A stretch of 40,453 nt of DNA from UBA3495 sp964629875 (GTDB lineage: Bacteria > Chloroflexota > Dehalococcoidia > Lucifugimonadales > UBA3495). Positions 16,481-23,658 of the stretch are shown one piece after another. The stretch is from positions 1 to 40,453 of the forward strand of contig CAZVRK010000016.1 of NCBI GenBank assembly GCA_964629875.1. Direction: 5' to 3'. The first letter of the stretch is position 1, and every line of letters starts with the position of its first letter. A model generated the notes under the pieces. It did not search any database and was not told where the DNA came from. It worked only from the letters and a program-made list of their open reading frames with translations. The position numbers were made by a program, and so were the translations under genes.

Positions 16481-17739
16481 AACAAAAACAAAACTCCACC
16501 GACCACGTTAAGGAATGCTAGTATAAGAAACGCGTCTGTATAATCACCCTGAACGTCTCTTAAATACCCTGCCAATGGAGAAGAGATCAATAACAGAACA
16601 TTCATTGGAACAGTCGACAGACCTAAGATCTTTCCAAACGACGCCCGTCCAAAATATTCTCCTCGAATCGCTACTGTCAAAGGATTTCTTCCCCCAAATC
16701 CAATTCCAAACAAAACGGCAAAAAGGTAAACCATTGGCAAAGTATGGGCAACCGTGAGCACTACAACGCCAACTGCCTGTACAGTGGTAAAAACGAAAAG
16801 AACCAAATTCTTAGGGACTCTATCACCACTGTATCCACCGACTATCTGAAATACCATTGCTACTGCAGTATAAGCAGCTACTACCCAGCCTGTAGTTTGA
16901 ATATCGAACCCTCTATCTTTCAACAACAAACCCAAATGCGTCATAATCGCCAATAGCACCATAGAGGTAAATCCATGACCAAAAGCGATTAACCAAAAAG
17001 CTGACGTTTTAATAGCTTGAGAAGCAGTCCAATCAACTTGAACGCTCTCATCATTAGCTAGAGTGCCCTCATGTTCGGAAACCTGCACCGAATCACCGTC
17101 GGCAGATTGACCATGATCCTGAGGTTTATTTCGAATAGCTTTTGAAATTGGAAAAGCGATTATTAAAACGAAAATAGCTAAGACTAAAGCTGTACGATCC
17201 CAACCTAAGCGATCATGTTCAGGGTCCACTGCCCATGCTATCACAGGAACTAGAATCAAGGCCCCGAGTCTGCTACCAAGACTCGCCCAACCGATAGCGG
17301 TAGACCTCCTACGAATGAACCAATTGTTAATACCGGTCATAAGAGGAAGCCAACTACCTAAGCCTTGTCCCAATGCCATTACCACAAAAGCCAAGTAAAA
17401 CATCCATAAATTCTTAACCTGCGAGAAAAGTAGAAAGCCTATCCCTAAAAAAATCAATCCGATAAGAACCATTCTCCGAGTTCCTAGGCGATCCGTCAGG
17501 TATCCTTCAATGGGACCCATTATCCCGCCTTCTATTCGTGTCAAAGTGAGAGCTAGTCCTAGTTGAGTACGACTCCAGCCAAAATGACTTTCAAGAGCTA
17601 CGGACCATACTGTCATGGCATGGTAAAGAGGCACAGTGGCCACTGTCATGATAAATCCAGTAAGAACTACGAGCCACCAGCCATAATAAACCTGGCTACA
17701 CTTCGTATATATATTTCTAAGAGAAATAAACTCAGTCAA
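16447..17739 (-). CDS. MFS transporter
   Basis: Major facilitator superfamily permease of 430 residues with about twelve hydrophobic segments in two six-helix halves. The loop between helices 2 and 3 reads GYLTDRLGTRRM, the classical MFS signature, and its repeat GYSGDRVPKNLV occurs in the second half. A charged cytosolic loop rich in Asp, Ser and Glu (about residues 205-240) joins the halves. It resembles oxalate/formate and monocarboxylate-type carriers. The start is TTG, supported by GAGG at 5 nt. Likely inner-membrane uptake or efflux of a small organic acid, but the substrate is unknown. Confidence 0.88.
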   Translation of the reverse strand: MTEFISLRNIYTKCSQVYYGWWLVVLTGFIMTVATVPLYHAMTVWSVALESHFGWSRTQLGLALTLTRIEGGIMGPIEGYLTDRLGTRRMVLIGLIFLGIGFLLFSQVKNLWMFYLAFVVMALGQGLGSWLPLMTGINNWFIRRRSTAIGWASLGSRLGALILVPVIAWAVDPEHDRLGWDRTALVLAIFVLIIAFPISKAIRNKPQDHGQSADGDSVQVSEHEGTLANDESVQVDWTASQAIKTSAFWLIAFGHGFTSMVLLAIMTHLGLLLKDRGFDIQTTGWVVAAYTAVAMVFQIVGGYSGDRVPKNLVLFVFTTVQAVGVVVLTVAHTLPMVYLFAVLFGIGFGGRNPLTVAIRGEYFGRASFGKILGLSTVPMNVLLLISSPLAGYLRDVQGDYTDAFLILAFLNVVGGVLFLFSKRPKLSLTS

Positions 17740-17842
17740 TCTAACCTCTAAAGACCATATACAGCTGGACTACATTAAAAGGGTCACTTATGGTCTAGAT
17801 ATAACTTTAGGATATGGGTTTGATAAACCCATCTAGCATTTT

Positions 17843-18676
17843 TTAAGTTCCGGTGCCAGATGAAAGCCAAAGATCATAGACTATCTTCCTGGAAAGTCCA
17901 GTGGATAATACGATTTTGGATACCGCTTCTCTAGCCCTAAAACCTTGATTCCGTAGGGATTGCAATTCCACTTTAACCTTCTCGAAGTCAATAGGCTCAT
18001 TGACTTCCCCTAATGCTGCTTCGGTTCGTAATACTAAAACAAACTCCCCACGAGGTGAATGGAAATGACCAATGGCCGTTTCGATAGTGCCAGTAAATAT
18101 TTCCTCATGCATTTTTGTCATTTCTCGACATACTGTAACTCCGCAATTGCCTAAAACATTTAGAATATCTGTCAAAGTATTTTGCAGTCTATGTGGAGAT
18201 TCAAATAAAACTACAGTATTCTCTTCGCTACCCATAGCTTTCAAGCGATCTAACCGATCCTTCTTCTTGCGCGGCAAGAATCCAATAAATGAAAACTGAT
18301 CAGCAGGAAAACCAGCATAGCTGAGGGCAGTAGTCACAGCAGACACACCAGGAATAACTATGACTTCATGGTCATTTAATGTCGCTTGAAAAACTAAATC
18401 TGTCCCCGGATCACTTATACATGGCATGCCTGCGTCTGTTACTAGTGCCACGCTGCCCGAAGACAGTCTATGCAAGAGATCTTCTCTACGTTGGATGTAA
18501 TTGTGAGCATGATAACTAATCATAGGAACGTGAATATCAAGATGACTTAAGAGTTTCCTAGTAACCCTTGTATCTTCCGCCGCGATAATATCTACATCTT
18601 TTAGAACTCTTACGGCTCTATAAGTCAAATCTTCTAAGTTCCCGATAGGAGTTCCTATTATATATAGAGTTCCCAT
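17843..18676 (-). CDS. rsmI: 16S rRNA (cytidine1402-2'-O)-methyltransferase RsmI
   Basis: SAM-dependent tetrapyrrole-methylase-fold enzyme that 2'-O-methylates C1402 of 16S rRNA. The 277 residues match family length. The N-terminus is diagnostic: GTLYIIGTPIGNLEDLTYRA and IIAAEDTR, followed by LVTDAGMPCISDPG, VIPGVSAV and FIGFLPRKKKDR. The ATG has no Shine-Dalgarno, and a TATACT box ends 6 nt upstream of it, so the message may be leaderless. It is upstream of the MFS gene on the same strand. Confidence 0.96.
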   Translation of the reverse strand: MGTLYIIGTPIGNLEDLTYRAVRVLKDVDIIAAEDTRVTRKLLSHLDIHVPMISYHAHNYIQRREDLLHRLSSGSVALVTDAGMPCISDPGTDLVFQATLNDHEVIVIPGVSAVTTALSYAGFPADQFSFIGFLPRKKKDRLDRLKAMGSEENTVVLFESPHRLQNTLTDILNVLGNCGVTVCREMTKMHEEIFTGTIETAIGHFHSPRGEFVLVLRTEAALGEVNEPIDFEKVKVELQSLRNQGFRAREAVSKIVLSTGLSRKIVYDLWLSSGTGT

Positions 18677-18857
18677 ACGGGGAGTATACAGTAGATGTAT
18701 AAATGTGAGATGAAAGCGTTTTTAATATCCATTCATCTTTGAATAAATCGCCCTCGAAGAACCTATGCAATCCCACTGTTGCTGTAATCAGGGCCACACT
18801 GTAAGCTTCTATTATTAATGCTATTCCCTACATACGAATCTATCTAAAGGAGCAAAT

Positions 18858-20528
18858 ATGGCAAATCTGAATGGCGGCCATTTATTTATAAGATGCCTTA
18901 AGCAGGAAGGCATAGAAAAAGTGTTTACCATAGTCGGTGATACGATACTTCCTTTAGTAGATGCAGCAGAGGATGAGGGGATAGAATTTATAGATGTACG
19001 ACATGAAGGCGCAGCTATGTTCATGGCTGAAGGATACGCTCGTATAACTGGAAAGCCCTCGGTAGCTATGTTTACCGGTGGCCCCGGTTTCTCTAATGCT
19101 ATATCTGGTTTACCAGCAGCATATACATCTGAATCTCCTGTCATATTCATTGCCGGATCAGCCGCATTGCCAGAAAAAGGAATGACATCATTCCAAGAAA
19201 TCGATCAAGTGGAAATGGCATCACCGGTCACAAAAGGATCTTGGCTCATACACGATCGGACTAGAATTCCGGAATTTGTCGCAACTGCCTTCAGAACTGC
19301 CACGTCAGGACGAACTGGTCCAGTCCATTTAACCTTTCCTATAGACATACAAGAGCAAATTATTAGTGAAGAGGAACTACCAGCGTTTTTACCTAGCGAA
19401 TACAGGAATACAGGCAAGGCTCAGGGAGACAGCAGCCTAATCAAACAAGCCGCATCATTACTTTCCAACGCTGCCAAACCGGTAATAATAGTGGGTAACG
19501 CGGCTAGGTATTCCATAGAACCAGAGCAACTAGAGAAATTAGTTGAAGCGACAGGAGCACCTATATTTACTGTGGAACAAAGCAGAGGGCTAATCGACGA
19601 CGCTCATCCTTTATGCTTTGGTTATGCAGACGGTGCTTTAAATAAGACTGCTCTCCGTTTTAAAGAAGCCGACGTGGTACTCCTTCTTGGAAAACGTTTA
19701 GATCATAGATATGGGTACGGACAGTCTTTCAGTGCTGACGCGAAACTTATTCAAGCAGACCCATCAGAAGCCGAAATTGGACGAAACAGAGGAGTCTCGG
19801 TTGGGTTATTCGGTCATCTTGGGGCTATAACAGAACAAATCACAGATGCTGTCGGTGTTACAGGTAAAGCAAAATCAGATAGCTGGCTATCTGATTTAAA
19901 AGATGATCGAGAGGAATGGCTGCAAGAACTAAGAAACCACGCCAATGGAACACAACCTCTCCATCCTCTGGACGTATACACAAATATAGAACATCTTATA
20001 GATGATGACACTTTCCTAATCATGGATGGAGGAGATTATGTCCAATGGGGCAGATCTTATCTTCCAGCGAGAAAGCCTGGACATTTCTTGAGGCTTGGGC
20101 CTCTAAGCCACTTAGGCGCAAGCATTCCATATGCAATGGCTGCGAAAGTAGCATCCCCAAAAAGCAAAGTATTAGCCTTCATAGGGGACGGCGCATTTGG
20201 GTTCTATTCCATGGAATTCGATACATGTATTCGACATAACCTACCGATCACAGTAGTAATGGGGAACGATTCTAACTGGGGAATAGATAAAACGTTCCAA
20301 TTGGCCTACTATAACCGAGCGATAGGCACAGATTTGAGGTTTGTCAGATATGACAAAGTAGTTGAAACTATTGGTGGGTATGGAGAATATGTAGAGAAGG
20401 CAGAAGATGTATCTCCTGCAGTTGAGCGGGCAATAGACTCAAACCTTCCCTCACTAGTCAATATAAGCGTCCGACCGGGAGCGAGCCCATTAGCCGATGC
20501 TATGATAGCTAAAAAAACCGCAAAATAA
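18858..20528 (+). CDS. Thiamine pyrophosphate-dependent enzyme (acetolactate synthase-like)
   Basis: A three-domain TPP enzyme of 556 residues. The N-terminal PYR domain has the activating glutamate in DVRHEGAAMFMAEGYAR. The central domain covers about 195-330. The C-terminal PP domain has the TPP motif GDGAFGF...GNDSNWG (about 443-470). The layout matches the acetolactate synthase/oxalyl-CoA decarboxylase/benzoylformate decarboxylase superfamily. The sequence does not say which 2-oxo acid or acyl-CoA is used, and no small regulatory subunit (ilvH) is adjacent, so a catabolic decarboxylase or lyase is as likely as ilvB. AAAGGAG gives a strong ribosome site. Confidence 0.92.
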   Translation: MANLNGGHLFIRCLKQEGIEKVFTIVGDTILPLVDAAEDEGIEFIDVRHEGAAMFMAEGYARITGKPSVAMFTGGPGFSNAISGLPAAYTSESPVIFIAGSAALPEKGMTSFQEIDQVEMASPVTKGSWLIHDRTRIPEFVATAFRTATSGRTGPVHLTFPIDIQEQIISEEELPAFLPSEYRNTGKAQGDSSLIKQAASLLSNAAKPVIIVGNAARYSIEPEQLEKLVEATGAPIFTVEQSRGLIDDAHPLCFGYADGALNKTALRFKEADVVLLLGKRLDHRYGYGQSFSADAKLIQADPSEAEIGRNRGVSVGLFGHLGAITEQITDAVGVTGKAKSDSWLSDLKDDREEWLQELRNHANGTQPLHPLDVYTNIEHLIDDDTFLIMDGGDYVQWGRSYLPARKPGHFLRLGPLSHLGASIPYAMAAKVASPKSKVLAFIGDGAFGFYSMEFDTCIRHNLPITVVMGNDSNWGIDKTFQLAYYNRAIGTDLRFVRYDKVVETIGGYGEYVEKAEDVSPAVERAIDSNLPSLVNISVRPGASPLADAMIAKKTAK

Positions 20529-20689
20529 TCTACTCATCTTAGTTAATTATCCTGTACTAGTTTAGTGATAGATACCCGGATGCTATTTAATGTCTATATC
20601 CATGCAAAATACGCATCATTTCGTAACAAAATAACGTAATCCGTTACAGCCAGTACACCAAATTCTTTATTGTTTATGTAAATGCGAAA

Positions 20690-20726
20690 TTCGGTCAGTA
20701 ATATGTATTGACAATTACTGACCGAA
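20690..20726. promoter_or_regulatory. Perfect 13-bp inverted repeat (operator candidate) over the -35 of rdh-like copy 1
   Basis: TTCGGTCAGTAAT (20690-20702) is an exact reverse complement of 20714-20726, separated by 11 nt that contain the TTGACA -35 box. A dimeric regulator bound here would block RNA polymerase. As RNA it would lie upstream of the predicted transcription start, so it is a DNA site rather than a leader hairpin. I saw no second copy in the window. Confidence 0.75.
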
Positions 20727-20736
20727 GGTTTAAATT
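20708..20736 (+). promoter_or_regulatory. Strong sigma-70-type promoter of rdh-like copy 1
   Basis: TTGACA (20708-20713), 17-nt spacer, TAAATT (20731-20736). The -35 is perfect, and the spacing is ideal. The predicted leader is about 38 nt and ends in the GGGAGGAG ribosome site. Confidence 0.75.
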
Positions 20737-20780
20737 CTCTGGTAAGCCTTCAAAAGAAACCTAATTTAGGGAGGAGCAGT

Positions 20781-22067
20781 ATGCTAAAAATCGGTCATGA
20801 GGTTGTACGACCAGGCAAGCGATATGGCGAGCCCAGCGTTTCTATTCCTATACCAGAGGAGCTAGAAACTCAAGGCGACCACGCAGGTATCCCTACCAAT
20901 CAGCGCGAAGTTGACTGGTACGCCCGCGAATATCCCCTGGAGACAATGAATATTACAGAAAGGGCTTCACGTGACTGGGCTAACACGCTTAGAGATCAGC
21001 ACGTAGAGATGCGGGAGATCCGCAAAGAACACGACAAGCTCAACTCAAACCTTATTATGGCAACTCGTCAAACCGCTGAGTTGGAGCCAAGCGCCCAACC
21101 AAGTGGTAAAGATATTACCGAAGCCATTAAAGATAAGGCTAGAGAGTTAGGCTTCCTTGAGGTTGGTATAACTCAATACGACACCCGGTACGAATACGCT
21201 AGCAAGCGCGGGTTCAATAGATACCAACACGCCATATGCCTAGCATATGAACAAGATTTTGAGCCAACCCAAACTATTCCTAGCGTTGACGCTGAGATAG
21301 TACACTCCAGCACTTACAGGACTCAGGCCGCAGCAGCCCTCGAGCTAGCTAACCTGATACACGGTGAGGGATATCATGCACAGGTAATTCACTCCAGTGA
21401 CGCCACTGGCCCAATAATTGCCATGCACGTAGCAGCTGGATTAGGTCAGATGGGAGCATGCGGTTACTTACTGACTCCTCACGCTGGCAACCGACAAAGG
21501 TTACTTATGATAACTACTGATGCCAACGTCACTTATGACGAGCCAGTAGACTATGGTATCCACGCATTCTGCCAAGTATGTCAGGTATGTGTAAACCGCT
21601 GCCCAGGTCGCGCACTTATGCGTGACAAGATCTGGTGGCGTGGTATCGAAAAGAACAAACTTTACTTCAAGCGCTGCCGACCAGTAATGGCTCGTTATCT
21701 TGGCTGCGGTATCTGCATGAAAGTTTGCCCGGTACAGAAGTATGGTCTCAAGAATGTAATGGAACATTACGCTGCCACCGGTCAAGTACTTGGTAAAGGT
21801 ACCCATGACCTCGAAGGTTATGAATTAGAAGGTAAGGGTTACTTCGGACCAGGCGAACTGCCTCAGTTCGAAAGTGACTTCTTCAGTTCAATGCCTCATG
21901 GCGATGCCAGTGAGTGGGCATTTGATCAGTTCAAGGAAAAAGCCAAAGCAGCTGGCGGAGAGATCACCGAAGATATGTTAGAAGATCTCAAGAACCAGGT
22001 GACCCGATCACTCGGTCTAAGTGGCGATGTTCTTGACATGATGGCTGAAGAACAGGACTACATCTAG
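20781..22067 (+). CDS. Reductive dehalogenase/QueG-like double [4Fe-4S] protein, copy 1
   Basis: A 428-residue protein. The C-terminal half resembles RdhA and epoxyqueuosine reductase: AAGLGQMGACGYLLTP (218-233) precedes two ferredoxin-type cysteine sets, Cys264/267/270/274 (CxxCxxCxxxCP) and Cys299/309/312/316 (Cx9CxxCxxxCP). Members of this superfamily bind cobalamin next to two [4Fe-4S] clusters. There is no twin-arginine signal and no RdhB anchor gene, so it is probably cytosolic and not respiratory. Residues 53-95 form a charged, helix-rich segment (ERASRDWANTLRDQ) unknown to me. C-ending codons appear more frequent than in neighbours, and the ribosome site is GGGAGGAG, both hinting at high expression. 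The substrate is unknown. It is the twin of the next gene, with equal length. Confidence 0.8.
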   Translation: MLKIGHEVVRPGKRYGEPSVSIPIPEELETQGDHAGIPTNQREVDWYAREYPLETMNITERASRDWANTLRDQHVEMREIRKEHDKLNSNLIMATRQTAELEPSAQPSGKDITEAIKDKARELGFLEVGITQYDTRYEYASKRGFNRYQHAICLAYEQDFEPTQTIPSVDAEIVHSSTYRTQAAAALELANLIHGEGYHAQVIHSSDATGPIIAMHVAAGLGQMGACGYLLTPHAGNRQRLLMITTDANVTYDEPVDYGIHAFCQVCQVCVNRCPGRALMRDKIWWRGIEKNKLYFKRCRPVMARYLGCGICMKVCPVQKYGLKNVMEHYAATGQVLGKGTHDLEGYELEGKGYFGPGELPQFESDFFSSMPHGDASEWAFDQFKEKAKAAGGEITEDMLEDLKNQVTRSLGLSGDVLDMMAEEQDYI

Positions 22068-22094
22068 TCTTAACTCATTAGCTACGACGCTATT

Positions 22095-22132
22095 AAAGTA
22101 AAGGCCTGGCTTAAAAGCCAGGCCTTTACTTT
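22095..22132 (+). terminator. Intrinsic terminator after rdh-like copy 1
   Basis: A perfect 17-bp stem (22095-22111 with 22116-22132), GC-rich in the middle, with a 4-nt loop. The outer A/T pairs give a short T-tract. It separates copy 1 from copy 2, so each has its own transcript. Confidence 0.9.
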
Positions 22133-22161
22133 ATCTATACAGATACGATTAAAATAATATA

Positions 22162-22178
22162 TATCACGATATGTGATA
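22162..22178. promoter_or_regulatory. 17-bp palindrome upstream of rdh-like copy 2
   Basis: TATCAC-GATAT-GTGATA is a perfect 6-bp inverted repeat with a 5-nt centre, ending 22 bases before the -35 box. The position and arms recall CRP/FNR-type activator sites, but the spacing differs from the classical one. It is unlike the operator of copy 1. Confidence 0.45.
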
Positions 22179-22200
22179 CATATTCCACCCTTACATAGTA

Positions 22201-22229
22201 TTGACAAATATATCCAGAAACGGTATCTT
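22201..22229 (+). promoter_or_regulatory. Strong sigma-70-type promoter of rdh-like copy 2
   Basis: TTGACA (22201-22206), 17-nt spacer, TATCTT (22224-22229). It matches the architecture of the copy 1 promoter, although the surrounding sequence is unrelated. Confidence 0.75.
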
Positions 22230-22233
22230 GGCC

Positions 22234-22261
22234 CTAAGACCCGCTTGACGGGTAGACTTAG
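22234..22261 (+). promoter_or_regulatory. 5'-leader stem-loop of rdh-like copy 2
   Basis: CTAAG/CTTAG and ACCCG/CGGGT form a 10-bp stem with a 3-nt bulge and a 5-nt loop, at or just after the predicted transcription start. A hairpin here would protect the 5' end of the mRNA. It ends 20 nt before the ATG and leaves the GGAGGAG site free. Confidence 0.5.
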
Positions 22262-22281
22262 CATTTATTGGAGGAGTAGCT

Positions 22282-23568
22282 ATGCTAAAGATCGGACACG
22301 AGGTAGTCCATCCGGGTAAAAATCCCGGAGACGCCAGCATTTCGATTCCAGTACCAGAGGAACTCGAAATTCAGGGCAATAACGCTGGAATACCCCTTAA
22401 CCAAAGAGAAGTTGACTGGTACGCTCGCGAATACCCCTTAGAGACAATGAACATCACAGAAAGGGCATCACGTGACTGGGCAAACGCTCTACGCGACCAG
22501 CACGCTGAAATGCGCGAAATTAGAAAAGAGCATGATAAGCTAAACCGCTCATTAATAATGGCCGCCAGATTAACAGGTGATATTGAACCAACGACTACTG
22601 CAAGTGGAGACGACGTAACAGAGTCGATCAAAACCAAAGCACGTGAATTAGGATTCTTTGAAGTTGGTATAACTCAGTACGATCCTAGGTACGTTTATCA
22701 GAGCATGAAAGACTTTGTTAAATTCCCTCACGTAATATGCTTAGCATATGAACAAGATTTTGAGCCAACACAGACTATTCCTAGCGTAGACGCTGAGATA
22801 GTACACTCCAGCACTTACAGGACTGAAGGCGCTGCAGCTTTAGAATTGTCATCTCACATCAATGCTCTAGGATACAAAGCCCAAGTACACAGTCCCAATG
22901 ACAACACCGGACCATATATACCCATGTTCGTTGCGGCTGGACTAGGTCAATTAGGAGCATGCGGTTACTTATTGACTCCTCACGAGGGAGCTCGCTGCCG
23001 CATCATGATGGTAACTACTGATGCCAACGTCACTTATGACGAGCCAGTAGACTATGGTATCCACGCATTCTGCCAAGTATGTCAGGTATGTGTAAACCGC
23101 TGCCCAGGTCGCGCACTTATGCGTGACAAGATCTGGTGGCGTGGTATCGAAAAGAACAAACTTTACTTCAAGCGCTGCCGACCAGTAATGGCTCGTTATC
23201 TTGGCTGCGGTATCTGCATGAAAGTTTGCCCGGTACAGAAGTATGGTCTCAAGAATGTAATGGAACATTACGCTGCCACCGGTCAAGTACTTGGTAAAGG
23301 TACCCATGACCTCGAAGGTTATGAATTAGAAGGTAAGGGTTACTTCGGACCAGGCGAACTGCCTCAGTTCGAAAGTGACTTCTTCAGCTCAATGCCTCAC
23401 GGCGATGCCAGTGAGTGGGCATTCGATCAGTTCAAAGAGAAAGCCAAGGCTTCTGGCGGAGAGATCACCAACGATATGATCGAGGATTTCAAGGCCGAGA
23501 TGGAAAGAGCGCTTGCTCTCAGCACTGATAACCTAGGAATGATGGATCAGGATAGCGATTACATCTAA
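22282..23568 (+). CDS. Reductive dehalogenase/QueG-like double [4Fe-4S] protein, copy 2
   Basis: Tandem paralogue of the preceding gene with the same 428-residue length. Residues 244-368, which include all eight cluster cysteines, are identical to copy 1 at DNA level (376 bp with no difference). Divergence is concentrated in about 96-110, 134-150 and 182-243, the region in front of the clusters where substrate and cofactor contacts lie in RdhA-type proteins, and in the last 30 residues. There is no Tat signal and no anchor gene. GGAGGAG sits in front of the ATG. It has its own promoter, leader hairpin and 24-bp terminator. It is probably a version of the same enzyme with altered substrate range or regulation; the reaction is unknown. 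Confidence 0.8.
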   Translation: MLKIGHEVVHPGKNPGDASISIPVPEELEIQGNNAGIPLNQREVDWYAREYPLETMNITERASRDWANALRDQHAEMREIRKEHDKLNRSLIMAARLTGDIEPTTTASGDDVTESIKTKARELGFFEVGITQYDPRYVYQSMKDFVKFPHVICLAYEQDFEPTQTIPSVDAEIVHSSTYRTEGAAALELSSHINALGYKAQVHSPNDNTGPYIPMFVAAGLGQLGACGYLLTPHEGARCRIMMVTTDANVTYDEPVDYGIHAFCQVCQVCVNRCPGRALMRDKIWWRGIEKNKLYFKRCRPVMARYLGCGICMKVCPVQKYGLKNVMEHYAATGQVLGKGTHDLEGYELEGKGYFGPGELPQFESDFFSSMPHGDASEWAFDQFKEKAKASGGEITNDMIEDFKAEMERALALSTDNLGMMDQDSDYI

Positions 23569-23580
23569 CCTGGAACCCCT

Positions 23581-23631
23581 GGAATATATAAAAAGACCGC
23601 GGGCTTTGCCCGCGGTCTTTTTATATATTCC
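23581..23631. terminator. Perfect 24-bp bidirectional terminator
   Basis: 23581-23604 pairs exactly with 23608-23631 around a TTT loop, with a GC-rich core and A/T outer arms that provide U-runs in both directions. It sits between rdh-like copy 2 and the convergent pentapeptide/TIR gene and should stop transcription from both. Confidence 0.93.
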
Positions 23632-23658
23632 AAATACCTACTAATGAAAACAAACACA

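Noticed and set aside
17814..17832. Hairpin with an 8-bp stem after rsmI
   Set aside because: The only T-run lies on the wrong side for rsmI transcription, so it cannot be supported as a terminator.
21501..21806. Reverse-strand open frame of about 100 codons, present again at 22969-23307
   Set aside because: Its apparent duplication only reflects the identical block of the two paralogues. It is antisense to the conserved Fe-S coding region and has no start signals.
20781..23568. Reading the tandem paralogues as a composite mobile element
   Set aside because: There is no transposase, no terminal inverted repeat and no target-site duplication around the pair. Ordinary tandem duplication explains it.
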